This document shows positions 19,101 through 26,274 of a DNA stretch of 34,424 nt, one piece after another. How positions within the stretch are numbered: the stretch's first letter is position 1; each line of letters opens with the position of its first letter. Both the position numbers and the translations under genes were made by a program. Source of the DNA: an uncultured Bacteroidota bacterium (GTDB lineage: Bacteria > Bacteroidota > Bacteroidia > Bacteroidales > WCHB1-69); the NCBI GenBank assembly GCA_902786595.1, contig CADADB010000022.1, positions 1-34,424 on the forward strand. The letters run 5' to 3'. Under the pieces are notes generated by a model that ran no database searches, was not told the DNA's origin, and worked only from the letters and a program-made list of their open reading frames with translations.

Positions 19101-19467
19101 TATTGTAGAGCAGAGCTTTAGAAGTCTTTTGGACAAACGTGAAACACTCTTCCGGGGAAAGCATGTTGTCTTCACCGAAAATCTTTTGGCAAAGGTTGTT
19201 GAAGTCATTGGCGTTCAGGTCTGACACGCTTTGGGCGAAAGCGAGCCGGTTCAGCTGCCTCACCACGCGCTCTTTCATTTCGGAGCCGGCATTGTTGGTG
19301 AACGTTATCGCCAAAATCTGCTTGTAACCCGTGCAGGACCGACAAGAATAGTTCTGCTTGTCGCGCAGGAATGCGGGCACGTGATTTTTGAGACAGGTGG
19401 CGATATAGTCGAACACCAGGTTGTAGGTTTTCCCGGAGCCGGCGGAGGCGGAATAGACCGTGAGCAT
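16171..19467 (-). CDS. AddA/RecB-like UvrD-family helicase-nuclease
   Basis: The 1098-residue protein combines a superfamily 1 helicase and a RecB-type nuclease, as in AddA subunits that process double-strand breaks. Walker A is SASAGSGKT (residues 6-14), and ITFTNNAGSEMKERV is motif Ia-like. Walker B is FFIDEFQDTSLMQW at about 420-430, and LFGDVKQSIYRFRNGD is motif III. A later motif is MTIHASKGMEFPVVI. The C-terminal nuclease carries RRPDRVVI and IIDYKTGQEH (about 1042-1063), the D...DYK pattern of PD-(D/E)XK enzymes. An AddB partner is not in the window. The final Gly-Tyr-stop is formed by the 7-base array. purE lies upstream on the same strand, separated by two repeat clusters. Confidence 0.92.
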   Translation of the reverse strand: MLTVYSASAGSGKTYNLVFDYIATCLKNHVPAFLRDKQNYSCRSCTGYKQILAITFTNNAGSEMKERVVRQLNRLAFAQSVSDLNANDFNNLCQKIFGEDNMLSPEECFTFVQKTSKALLYNILYDYACFSITTIDSFIQRVIRSSALYLNLSMNYAVQIHLTDFFRMAIEQYICDLTNNNQQLSVVVKELEQELEDKGSANINRFLMQGLGVLYYDTEKSHPHIKNIPEMEELEKVVDQWKKNCRLIQEQCKKELEDLVKQALAIFKEAEKEDLMPNGTYNWDKHIARIADDPFNLEKGFSESKCLQEMDEKKVFSAPKKGGKDEKERKESLRADYSERVKDIFSQIQKIVIGYAKNFFTNYVLAKNANRLLVLTALQQHIETIKEQTDSFFLSESNPLLNDAISDSGGDLLFEKLSFFRHFFIDEFQDTSLMQWQDLKPLIVEALSENGNVILFGDVKQSIYRFRNGDVDLFYRLSDYERLKNTPAEKDIFTLLKGESDYRSIPLKTNYRSQSSVIEFNNRFFQFYAETLDKTDYYRDVEQFVNPLKTGGLVQVFGYNKQDYKDIHQVWPECSEDFIENIYKKLKPEEAELLYAVKDAKQRGYAYGDMAVLLSGRAKCKAFAQCLLQADVPVITTESLQLCDNLSINLLISTLRLMINPKDKLVQTTILHYLCTKQHQDFHTALHKNTEGEFLSVMDELFPNQDFSHHLADWAKNPFVLAVKEMIRYYQFDNSEDPFIADFLDLVHEYEQSQTASVSAFLTWWDDRNRYSETIPRLSLSGKSDAVQLMTIHASKGMEFPVVITHCSASNSRESYYWVNDARSQESCYVKHEKNMKYSDFQDDYETEEDKRNLDNLNLWYVDFTRARDMLYLLAEFPDNKDNKKKGEEKTNIKNALQKFVKSSENSICDNQNNIYYYGDFQWQKPTKTSDNQPNNSNLQVCCSKLTFCDNDSININLSATNTESQDIGTQIHDFLQKLTLFPATEEERNEMTNGLPEEIRSRLHRLFERTEQDSRLRPYFYLNDGDQVLNEVTILTKNGQERRPDRVVIKPDHVMIIDYKTGQEHRIQYEAQLKEYQECMQEMGYQDVRTEILYIGY

Positions 19468-19503
19468 GGTTAGGTTAAAGGTTGGAAGGTTAAAAGGTTA
19501 AGG
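19468..19503. repeat. Degenerate GGTTAAA tandem repeat at the helicase start
   Basis: Units GGTTA, GGTTAAA, GGTTGGAA, GGTTAAAA and GGTTAAGG run directly from the helicase ATG (minus strand, 19467). The period varies between 5 and 8 bases, so this array is more decayed than its neighbours. Its unit resembles the array at 20088-20158. Confidence 0.6.
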
Positions 19504-19506
19504 AGT

Positions 19507-19541
19507 TATAGCCAAAAGCCAAAAGCCAAAAGCTAATAGCT
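19507..19541. repeat. Heptanucleotide array AAWAGCY x5, overlapping the purE stop
   Basis: Units are TATAGCC, AAAAGCC, AAAAGCC, AAAAGCT and AATAGCT. This is the same family and orientation as 16103-16179. The purE stop TAG (minus strand, 19540-19542) begins inside the array. Confidence 0.8.
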
Positions 19542-20046
19542 AATTTGTTTTGAATTTGTAGGAGATTTCGGACAGGTCGGCGTTCGCCTTTACGATTTTC
19601 TGCTTAAGGTTCTGTTTGAATGCCAGCACTTTATCCAGCATTTCGGGATTGTTGACGCTGAGCATCTGCAGGGCGAGGATGGCGGCGTTTTGTGCGCCGT
19701 TGATGGCCACGGTGGCCACAGGGATTCCCGGAGGCATCTGCAGCATGGCAAGGGCGGCGTCCATACCCTCGAGCGACGACTTGATGGGTACGCCGATGAC
19801 GGGCAGCGGGGTCATGGCGGCAATCACACCCGGCAGATGGGCGGCCATGCCCGCGCCGGCGATAATCACCTTGATGCCGCGCTGATGGGCGTTTTTGGCG
19901 TATTCGGCGACCTCATCGGGCGTGCGGTGCGCCGACAAAGCCAACATTTCAAACGGAATTTCCTGACTGTCAAAAAATTTGCAGGCGGCCTCCATCACCG
20001 GAAGGTCGGAGGTGCTGCCCATGATGATACTGACTAATGGTTGCAT
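19540..20046 (-). CDS. purE: N5-carboxyaminoimidazole ribonucleotide mutase
   Basis: Class I PurE converts N5-CAIR to CAIR in de novo purine synthesis. The 168-residue length is normal. The opening [17 protein letters not shown] holds the phosphate and active-site Ser-Asp. The catalytic histidine is in LSAHRTPDE. The loop [16 protein letters not shown] and then [19 protein letters not shown] are family signatures. The partner PurK is not visible nearby. The gene has its own -7 box. The helicase gene follows after 72 bases that are nearly all repeat. Confidence 0.97.
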   Translation of the reverse strand: MQPLVSIIMGSTSDLPVMEAACKFFDSQEIPFEMLALSAHRTPDEVAEYAKNAHQRGIKVIIAGAGMAAHLPGVIAAMTPLPVIGVPIKSSLEGMDAALAMLQMPPGIPVATVAINGAQNAAILALQMLSVNNPEMLDKVLAFKQNLKQKIVKANADLSEISYKFKTN

Positions 20047-20069
20047 GTTTTTTGTTTTAAATTCGGTGG

Positions 20070-20077
20070 CAAAAGTA
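20070..20077 (-). promoter_or_regulatory. -7 box TACTTTTG for purE
   Basis: The minus-strand match to TAnnTTTG ends 23 bases upstream of the purE ATG. The left arm of the 20088-20158 repeat occupies the place where a -33 element would be expected. Confidence 0.55.
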
Positions 20078-20087
20078 ATAAAAATAA

Positions 20088-20158
20088 GTTTAGAGTTTAA
20101 GGTTTATGGTTTAAGGATAACGACATTGACAACCAATCCTTTAACCCTTAACCCTTAA
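20088..20158. repeat. Inverted heptanucleotide arrays between purE and the M16 gene
   Basis: The left arm, 20088-20122, is GTTTAGA, GTTTAAG, GTTTATG, GTTTAAG and GATAACG. The right arm, 20138-20158, is CCTTTAA, CCCTTAA and CCCTTAA. The right arm is the reverse complement of the left pattern, and GTTTAAGG pairs perfectly with CCTTAAAC at the outer ends. The arrays lie between two divergent promoters rather than at a gene end. Confidence 0.8.
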
Positions 20159-20170
20159 ACAAAAAAATAG

Positions 20171-20178
20171 TATCTTTG
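20171..20178 (+). promoter_or_regulatory. -7 box TATCTTTG for the M16 protease gene
   Basis: Exact TAnnTTTG match 97 bases upstream of the ATG, giving an unusually long leader of about 90 bases. The right arm of the repeat lies where the -33 element would be. Confidence 0.6.
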
Positions 20179-20275
20179 CCGCCGATTTAAAAATTTTGTA
20201 GTTATTCTGCAATTTTTGCGTCTAAAAGGAAAATCGTCAAAGGATAAACTATAATTATTTATAAAACAAACATTT

Positions 20276-23110
20276 ATGAAAAAAGTATTTTTGTTTTTGA
20301 TGGCCTTGGCGTGTGCGTTGACCGTTTTCGCGCAGCAGCAGAAAGGCGACCTGAATCTGAACGATCCCATCAAAGCGGATCCTAATGTGACCATTGGCAA
20401 GTTGGACAACGGCTTGACCTACTACATTCGTAAAAACTCTTATCCGAAGGACCGCGTGGAGTTCCGTCTCGCCGTGAACGCCGGCTCCAACCAGGAGAAC
20501 GACAACCAACAAGGTTTGGCGCACTTCACCGAGCACATGGCCTTCAACGGTATTGAAGGTTTCCCGAGCAACAGCGTGGTTGACCACCTGCGCAGCAAGG
20601 GTGTGGTGTTCGGCGCCGACCTCAACGCCTACACTAGCTTCGACGAGACAGTCTATATGATCCCCATGCCGCTCGACGATCCCAACAACATCGACCTCGG
20701 CCTCAAGATCCTCCGTGGCTGGGCCGCCGGTCTGCTTTATGACAACAAGGAGATTGATGAAGAGCGCGGTGTCATCATCGAGGAATACCGCCTCGGTCTC
20801 GGTGCCGACGACCGTATGCGCAAGGAGTACTGGCCTATCCTCATGAAGGACTCCCGTTATGCCGATCGTATGCCCATCGGTAAACTTGACATTCTGCAAA
20901 CTTTTGATTACCAAGTGATCAAGGATTTCTATCACGATTGGTACCGTCCTGATTTGCAGGCCGTTATCGTGGTTGGTGACATTGATGTGAATACGGTGGA
21001 GCAGAAAATCAAGACGATGTTCGGCAACATCCCCGCCAAACAGAACCCTCGCAAGAAAGAGATTTACGGCATTGGTGCCAATAAGGAGCCGCTTGTGGCT
21101 GTTTGTACCGATAAGGAAGCAACGGGTAGCCAAGTGGAGCTCATCCGCAAGCATAAACACGCTCCGATGAAGACCATCGGTGATTTCCGCCAACAGCTCT
21201 GCATTGATCTCTACAACGCTATGTTTGACGCCCGTCTCGAGGAGATGACCCAAGATCCGAAATGTCCTTTCATCGGTGCCGGTGCCGGATATGGTGACTT
21301 CATTGGCAACACGGATGCGTACGCTTCCATGGCCATGGCCAAGGAGAATCGCATTCCTGAAGCACTGCAAGTGCTCATGCAAGAAGACTACCGCGTGTTG
21401 AAATACGGTTTCCTGCAGACTGAACTCGACCGCGCCAAAGAGGAATTGTTGGAAAGATACGACAAGGCAGCCAAGGAGGTCGATAAGACTGAATCCGCTC
21501 GTTTCGCCAGCCAATACATCAACAATTTCCTGCGTCAAGACCCCATCCCGGGTGCAAAACGTGAGAACACCTACGCCAAGAAGCTGATCGAAGGCATCAC
21601 TTTGGATGAAGTCAACGCCCTTGCAAAGAATTGGGTTACGGAAGACAATATGGTGGCCATCGTCACCGCTCCCGAAAAAGACGGTGTGAAAGTTCCGTCC
21701 AAGGAGGAAATTCTTTCCATCCTGAAAGACAAATCGTTAGCAAACGTTAAACCATACGTTGACACTTACAAGGATCAGGAAATTTTGGAAAAGGGATCCC
21801 TGAAGCCCGGCAAAATCACCTCGGTGGAAAAAATCGAGGCCGTGGATGCCGAAAAGTGGACACTCTCCAACGGTATCACTGTCTATCTGAAGAAAACCGA
21901 CTATAAGAACGATGAAATCCTCTTCAGTGCCAGCAGTAAGGGCGGTAAATCGCTTTATGGTGTAAAGGATCTTGCTTCCGCCGACTTCGCCGCCGAAATC
22001 ATCGACCGTGGCGGTATCGCTGATATTGACTACAATTCTTTGATGAAAAAGATGAAAGGTAAAAACGTGGGTGTTTCTCCTAACATCAATCTCTTAAGCG
22101 AAGGTTTTTCTGGCTCATCTTCTCCGAAAGACTTGGAGTTCTTCTTCCAGTATCTCAATGCTTTCTTCACCAACCCGCGTATCGACCCGAACGCTTTCGA
22201 ATTGGTGATGCAGGAGACGAAAGAGCAACTCAAGATGATCACCGCACAGCCGATGTACAAGTATTTAGGCAAATTCCTGGAAGCAGCCTATAATTACGAT
22301 CCTTACATGAAACAGATGTTCTCCTACGATGACGAATATCTGAGCCAAGCGAATTTCGACCGCGCCGTTGAAATTTACAAAGAGCGTTTCTCCAATCCCG
22401 CCGATTTCAACTTCTTCTTCGTGGGCAACTACGACGAAAAGGAAATGAAAGAATTCGTTGAACTCTATCTCGGTTCTATGAAGACCGATGTGAAGAAGAA
22501 AGAGAACTACAACCTCAGCGTCTTGAAACCGCGTCCTGACAAGGCCACCACGCAAACCGTTTATGCCGGTACTGAGGAACAAGGTTGGATGGGCATGTAT
22601 ATCACCAACCCGATTGACTGGAATTACCGCAACTCCATCATCGCCGACATGATCGGTGAGGCTTTGGACATCCAATTTGTGCGCATCGTGCGTGAAAAGA
22701 TGGGCGATGTCTATTCCCCGATGGTGCAGATGGGCGCCAGCAAACTCCCTCATCCTGAGATGACCTTGATGATTCTCCTGGGTTGCGATCCTGTGAAAAC
22801 CGACAAGCTCGCCGATGCCAGCTTGAAGATTCTCAACGACTTCAAAGCCAAAGGCCCGGATAAGAAAACGATGGAACTGGTGAAGAAGCAGATGCTCAGC
22901 ACCCGCGCCAAGAACATCCAAACCAACCGCTTCTGGCTCAGCTTCATCAGCGGAAAGGTCACCCAAGACGATCCTATTGTCAATCCTTCCGAATACGATA
23001 ATATTGTCAATTCGGTCACTAAGAAAGAAATGGTCGAGTTCATGAAGAAATACTTCAAACCCGAAATCTACACCCGCGCTGACATGCATCCGACCACGAT
23101 GCAACATTAG
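20276..23110 (+). CDS. Secreted M16-family zinc metallopeptidase (pitrilysin-like)
   Basis: The 944-residue protein has a signal peptide ([20 protein letters not shown]) and so acts in the periplasm or at the cell surface. The inverted zinc motif HxxEH is HFTEH at H83, E86 and H87. The third ligand is expected in [14 protein letters not shown], about 75 residues later. The length fits two M16 halves, each with an active-like and a structural domain. The second half starts at about residue 520 ([17 protein letters not shown]) and lacks an HxxEH motif, as usual. Bacteroidota encode several such peptidases; substrates are unknown. GC content and regular codon use suggest a well-expressed native gene. 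An intrinsic terminator follows. Confidence 0.93.
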   Translation: MKKVFLFLMALACALTVFAQQQKGDLNLNDPIKADPNVTIGKLDNGLTYYIRKNSYPKDRVEFRLAVNAGSNQENDNQQGLAHFTEHMAFNGIEGFPSNSVVDHLRSKGVVFGADLNAYTSFDETVYMIPMPLDDPNNIDLGLKILRGWAAGLLYDNKEIDEERGVIIEEYRLGLGADDRMRKEYWPILMKDSRYADRMPIGKLDILQTFDYQVIKDFYHDWYRPDLQAVIVVGDIDVNTVEQKIKTMFGNIPAKQNPRKKEIYGIGANKEPLVAVCTDKEATGSQVELIRKHKHAPMKTIGDFRQQLCIDLYNAMFDARLEEMTQDPKCPFIGAGAGYGDFIGNTDAYASMAMAKENRIPEALQVLMQEDYRVLKYGFLQTELDRAKEELLERYDKAAKEVDKTESARFASQYINNFLRQDPIPGAKRENTYAKKLIEGITLDEVNALAKNWVTEDNMVAIVTAPEKDGVKVPSKEEILSILKDKSLANVKPYVDTYKDQEILEKGSLKPGKITSVEKIEAVDAEKWTLSNGITVYLKKTDYKNDEILFSASSKGGKSLYGVKDLASADFAAEIIDRGGIADIDYNSLMKKMKGKNVGVSPNINLLSEGFSGSSSPKDLEFFFQYLNAFFTNPRIDPNAFELVMQETKEQLKMITAQPMYKYLGKFLEAAYNYDPYMKQMFSYDDEYLSQANFDRAVEIYKERFSNPADFNFFFVGNYDEKEMKEFVELYLGSMKTDVKKKENYNLSVLKPRPDKATTQTVYAGTEEQGWMGMYITNPIDWNYRNSIIADMIGEALDIQFVRIVREKMGDVYSPMVQMGASKLPHPEMTLMILLGCDPVKTDKLADASLKILNDFKAKGPDKKTMELVKKQMLSTRAKNIQTNRFWLSFISGKVTQDDPIVNPSEYDNIVNSVTKKEMVEFMKKYFKPEIYTRADMHPTTMQH

Positions 23111-23132
23111 GATTCAAATTGAACAGAAAATT

Positions 23133-23165
23133 AGGCGGTGCTTACAAATTGCACCGCCTTTTTTT
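23133..23165 (+). terminator. Intrinsic terminator after the M16 gene
   Basis: A perfect 9-bp stem (AGGCGGTGC / GCACCGCCT) with a 9-base loop is followed by a run of T. Confidence 0.9.
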
Positions 23166-23166
23166 G

Positions 23167-23174
23167 TATTTTTG
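23167..23174 (+). promoter_or_regulatory. -7 box TATTTTTG for guaA
   Basis: Exact TAnnTTTG match 25 bases before the guaA ATG. It lies immediately after the terminator of the previous gene, so the -33 region overlaps the terminator hairpin. Confidence 0.65.
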
Positions 23175-23199
23175 CACCTCATTTTTGGAAAATATAACG

Positions 23200-24720
23200 A
23201 TGGAGAAAATCATTATTTTAGACTTCGGTTCCCAGTACACGCAGCTCATCGCGCGTCGCATCCGCGAGCTGAACACCTATTGCGAAATCCTGCCTTACAA
23301 CAAGTTCCCGTTCGGAGATCCTGACATCAAGGGCGTTATCCTTTCAGGAAGTCCGTTCTCGGTGAACGACGCCAACGCCTTCAAACCGGACCTCTCGGAA
23401 ATCAGAGGCCACTATCCGCTGCTCGGCATCTGCTACGGTGCCCAGTATTTGGCGCAAGTTGGCGGCGGCACGGTAGGGGCAAGCTCCACCCGCGAGTACG
23501 GCCGCGCCCACCTCGCCTTCGTGGAGGCCGACGATGTGCTGCTGAAAGGCGTTCCGCAAGAGAGCCAAGTTTGGATGTCGCACGGCGATACCATCCTTCA
23601 ACTTCCTGACAACTACCACATTATCGCCAGTAGCAAGGAGGTAAAGGTGGCCGCTTACCACATTCTGGAGGAACCCACGTGGGCGGTGCAGTTCCACCCT
23701 GAAGTCTATCACTCCACCGACGGCACGACCATCCTGCGCAACTTTGTGCAGACTATCTGCGGTTGCAAACAGGACTGGACCCCCGAATCGTTCATCGAAA
23801 GCACCGTGCGCGAACTTCGCGAGGAGGTCGGCAGCGACAACGTGGTGCTCGGACTTTCCGGCGGTGTCGATTCCACCGTGGCGGCCGTATTGCTCAACAA
23901 GGCCATCGGCAAGCAGCTCAACTGCATCTTCGTGGATAACGGCTTGTTGCGCAAAGACGAGTTCTCCTCCGTGCTGGAACAGTACAAAACCTTAGGACTC
24001 AACATCAAAGGCGTAAACGCTTCCCAGCGTTTCTACGACGCTCTTCGCGGCGTGACCGATCCCGAAAAGAAGCGCAAGATCATCGGGGCGGGTTTCATCG
24101 AAGTGTTCGAGGAAGAGGCCCGTAAGTTGGATAATATCAAATGGTTGGCGCAGGGTACTATCTATCCCGACCGCATCGAATCACTCTCCATCACCGGCAT
24201 GGTCATCAAGTCGCACCACAACGTGGGCGGTCTGCCGGAGAAGATGAACATGAAGATTATCGAGCCGTTGAAGCTGCTCTTCAAGGATGAAGTTCGCCGT
24301 ATTGGCACAGCCCTGGGCATTCCCGAGCGGCTCATCAAGCGTCATCCGTTCCCGGGGCCCGGTTTGGGTGTGCGCATCTTGGGCGACATCACCCCGGAGA
24401 AGGTCCGGATCCTGCAAGAAGCCGATGCCATCTTTATCAACGGATTGTGGGACAACGACTTGTACGACAAAGTTTGGCAGGCGGGCACCATCCTGCTACC
24501 GATCCAATCGGTGGGCGTGATGGGTGACGAGCGCACCTACGAGAACGCCGTGGCCCTGCGTGCCGTGCTCTCGACCGACGGCATGACCGCCGACTGGGCG
24601 CACTTGCCTTACGAATTCCTCGCGAAGGTCTCCAACGACATCATCAACAAAGTCCGCGGTGTCAACCGTGTGGTCTATGACATCAGCTCGAAACCGCCCG
24701 CAACGATTGAGTGGGAGTAA
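23200..24720 (+). CDS. guaA: GMP synthase (glutamine-hydrolysing)
   Basis: GuaA converts XMP to GMP using ATP and ammonia from glutamine. The 506-residue protein has a class I glutamine amidotransferase domain with C78 in GICYGAQ and H166/E168 in FHPEV. The ATP pyrophosphatase loop is LSGGVDS (219-225). The C-terminal dimerisation domain contains [13 protein letters not shown] and ends with KPPATIEWE, the invariant GuaA tail. ATG 23200 is chosen because [15 protein letters not shown] is the normal start; the frame open from 23119 crosses the terminator and promoter. It completes the pathway begun by guaB on the other strand. Terminators bracket it, so it is probably a single-gene unit. Confidence 0.98.
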   Translation: MEKIIILDFGSQYTQLIARRIRELNTYCEILPYNKFPFGDPDIKGVILSGSPFSVNDANAFKPDLSEIRGHYPLLGICYGAQYLAQVGGGTVGASSTREYGRAHLAFVEADDVLLKGVPQESQVWMSHGDTILQLPDNYHIIASSKEVKVAAYHILEEPTWAVQFHPEVYHSTDGTTILRNFVQTICGCKQDWTPESFIESTVRELREEVGSDNVVLGLSGGVDSTVAAVLLNKAIGKQLNCIFVDNGLLRKDEFSSVLEQYKTLGLNIKGVNASQRFYDALRGVTDPEKKRKIIGAGFIEVFEEEARKLDNIKWLAQGTIYPDRIESLSITGMVIKSHHNVGGLPEKMNMKIIEPLKLLFKDEVRRIGTALGIPERLIKRHPFPGPGLGVRILGDITPEKVRILQEADAIFINGLWDNDLYDKVWQAGTILLPIQSVGVMGDERTYENAVALRAVLSTDGMTADWAHLPYEFLAKVSNDIINKVRGVNRVVYDISSKPPATIEWE

Positions 24721-24749
24721 AAACGAGGAAAGTTGATACTTTGCCACAG

Positions 24750-24784
24750 AGACCCCTTCGGAGAAATTCGTCGGGGTCTTTTTT
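24750..24784 (+). terminator. Intrinsic terminator after guaA
   Basis: The stem AGACCCC / GGGGTCT, with a 16-base loop that can form a few more pairs, is followed by six T. Confidence 0.85.
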
Positions 24785-24820
24785 GTGGTGATGAATAATG
24801 TAATCTCACGAAATTTTTTG

Positions 24821-24828
24821 TATTTTTG
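24821..24828 (+). promoter_or_regulatory. -7 box TATTTTTG for the truncated AAA-ATPase gene
   Basis: Exact TAnnTTTG match 73 bases upstream of the ATG at 24902, so the gene remnant keeps its promoter. Confidence 0.55.
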
Positions 24829-24901
24829 CAACGGATTTGTGGCAATATTACCATAAATTCGGAATAAAAATAGAAAATTTATATTTAACTAATTGATTGA
24901 T

Positions 24902-25099
24902 ATGAAAATAGAAAGACCTACTTATATACAGCAACTTATCAATTCGAAAGACAACGGGCTGATAAAGATTGTTACAGGTTTGATGTGGCCGAACAACCCC
25001 GTGGTGATGCCCGCTTTCCAATACCCCGGAATGTTGTCGGCAGACATGCCGGAAAAGGTGTTCCCGAAGAAAAGTCCGCCGCCGAAATTCGATTTTTGA
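24902..25099 (+). pseudogene. 5' remnant of an AAA-family ATPase gene (DUF4143 type)
   Basis: The first ~26 residues (MKIERPTYIQQLINSKDNGL, then IKIVTG) match my recollection of the start of the AAA/DUF4143 ATPases that are multi-copy in Bacteroidales. There the next residues are IRRCGKS, the Walker A loop. Here the match stops at VTG. The frame then runs on for 39 residues (from LMWPNNPVVM) that are simply the antisense of the truncated porin gene, to a TGA. The Walker A motif and everything after it are lost, so no ATPase is made. ATG 24902 is preferred to TTG 24893. The breakpoint is near 24976-24984. Confidence 0.65.
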
Positions 25100-25158
25100 G
25101 AAAAACCGAGCAACACATTCAGACTCAAAACAATAACCAGAAACACTCTCTTGACCAT
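24976..25158 (-). pseudogene. 5' remnant of a porin-like outer-membrane barrel gene
   Basis: On the minus strand ATG 25158 starts a clear signal peptide (MVKRVFLVIVLSLNVLLGFS, then Q). It is followed by NFGGGLFFGNTFSGMSADN and IPGYWKAGITTGLF. This is the usual opening of PorT-like/outer-membrane beta-barrel proteins of Bacteroidota (GxxxGxNxSxxxGD, then GYxKxGxxxG). After about 60 residues the frame enters the antisense of the ATPase remnant, so the barrel is lost. The -7 box lies only 7 bases before the ATG, which would give a nearly leaderless message. The left boundary is the estimated junction. Confidence 0.6.
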
Positions 25159-25165
25159 AGCGCGG

Positions 25166-25173
25166 CAAAAATA
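25166..25173 (-). promoter_or_regulatory. -7 box TATTTTTG for the porin remnant
   Basis: Minus-strand TAnnTTTG match ending 7 bases before the ATG at 25158. Confidence 0.5.
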
Positions 25174-25340
25174 CAAAAACCAAAAGGACTGGGAGAGTTG
25201 ACGAACAAAAAAATCAACTTTTGCGCGAATTCTTGCCAAAATTGCCCATTCAAACTGGGTCATTATAATGATTCAGCACAAACGAACAATGTTTTGTTGC
25301 AGCTTCTTGTGTTTACAATATACTGATTATCAATTCGTTA

Positions 25341-25353
25341 CCCCCCCCCCCCC
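25341..25353. repeat. Run of 13 C
   Basis: An uninterrupted 13-base C homopolymer lies 47 bases upstream of the -7 box of the next gene. Such tracts are prone to slippage and are also a common sequencing weak point. The rest of 25174-25400 shows no gene I can support. Confidence 0.9.
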
Positions 25354-25400
25354 GAAAAAGAAAAAAATTGCGAAATCAACTGATTTATAAAAAGAATATG

Positions 25401-25408
25401 TATTTTTG
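25401..25408 (+). promoter_or_regulatory. -7 box TATTTTTG for the FGE-like gene
   Basis: Exact TAnnTTTG match 68 bases before the ATG at 25477; no clear -33 TTTG. The poly-C tract lies further upstream. Confidence 0.6.
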
Positions 25409-25476
25409 CAACACGCAAGGAGTTGTGAGAATTCCTATGCGCAAGTATCATAAGTCGTTTAAAAAATGAGAAAGAC

Positions 25477-26034
25477 ATGAAAAAAACATTGTTTACCCTG
25501 TTGATAGCCACACTATGTTGCGTGGCAACAGTTTCGGCGCAGAAGAACGTTCCGAATAATTACCAGAAAAAATATACAAAGCACTTGCTGCCCTGGATTG
25601 AAAGCCAATATATTGACCAAACGCAGATTAGCAATTTAGATTGGATGGAATACCAGTACTGGTTAGAGCATGTTTTTGGGGTGGATTCCAAAGAATACAA
25701 GGCCTCCGTGCCAGACATGAAGGTTCTTCGACAGCAATTGCCAAAACAAATCGCCGAAGTGTATGCCAACAGTCCTTACTACAAGAATGACCCCGTTTTG
25801 GGTATATCCAGAGAGCAGGCCATTGCGTACTGCAAGTGGCGAACCGACCGTGTGGCAGAACAGATGCTTGTGGATATGAAATTCATCCAATACAGCCCGA
25901 ACCAGACAAGGAACGATTATTTCACGTTGGACAACTACAAGGCGGTCGAAGGGCTCCAGTTCCTTCGTTTCAGCCTGCCGACAGACCAACACGAAACGCG
26001 CTACGGTTTCCGTTGTACGGCAGTGTGGCGGTGA
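25477..26034 (+). CDS. Secreted, shortened FGE/SUMF1-like domain protein
   Basis: The 185-residue protein has a signal peptide (MKKTLFTLLIATLCCVATVSAQ). The mature part resembles the formylglycine-generating-enzyme/sulfatase-modifying (SUMF1) fold used in Bacteroidota by GldK/GldJ-like proteins. Matches are ISNLDWMEYQYWL near the N-terminus, SPYYKNDPVLGISREQAIAY followed by CKWRTDRVAE, and the C-terminal RYGFRCTAVWR. The usual ~100-residue middle, with the catalytic cysteine and GNVWEW regions, is absent. It is therefore a minimal, probably non-catalytic version. GldK is part of the T9SS ring, so a surface or gliding-related role is possible but unproven. It is followed by a structured intergenic element and a T9SS cargo gene. 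Confidence 0.65.
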   Translation: MKKTLFTLLIATLCCVATVSAQKNVPNNYQKKYTKHLLPWIESQYIDQTQISNLDWMEYQYWLEHVFGVDSKEYKASVPDMKVLRQQLPKQIAEVYANSPYYKNDPVLGISREQAIAYCKWRTDRVAEQMLVDMKFIQYSPNQTRNDYFTLDNYKAVEGLQFLRFSLPTDQHETRYGFRCTAVWR

Positions 26035-26054
26035 TTGTTAATTCACAATTCATA
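26034..26054. repeat. Three heptamers after the FGE-like gene (ATTGTTA, ATTCACA, ATTCATA)
   Basis: The array begins at the last base of the TGA stop. A looser version of the same motif (ATTCATA ... ATTCACA) occurs at about 573-594. Confidence 0.55.
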
Positions 26055-26063
26055 ATGACAATG

Positions 26064-26124
26064 GTACACTGGCGAGGAGGAGAATCCCTCTCGTCTTCAT
26101 GCACGCACCATCCCGCCAGTGCAC
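26064..26124 (-). other. Stem-loop element in the 26035-26274 gap
   Basis: Arms GTACACTGGCGAG and CCGCCAGTGCAC can form a stem of about 13 bp. A smaller GAGA/TCTC hairpin sits in the loop. Two positions that mismatch (A-C) on the plus strand become G-U pairs on the minus strand, hinting at a minus-strand RNA. The rest of the gap to 26274 is AT-rich with no gene I can support; no TAnnTTTG box was found before 26275. Confidence 0.45.
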
Positions 26125-26274
26125 GACGTAGAACGTTCCGAAAATCAACCACTTACGAAAAAAAATCAAAAAAAATTTCATTTTCGATGTAACGAAATCG
26201 CCCTTTCGTGCGACTAAGCGAATATAAGGGAATAATATCATCTGATTGTTAATATCAAATCAAATTATAACAAT

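Noticed and set aside
20255-21538. 427-codon open frame on the minus strand
   Set aside because: It is antisense to the M16 protease gene, whose HFTEH motif and signal peptide are clear; the frame is a by-product of codon bias.
24893-24901. Earlier TTG start for the AAA-ATPase remnant
   Set aside because: The remembered family start is MKIERP, which matches ATG 24902.
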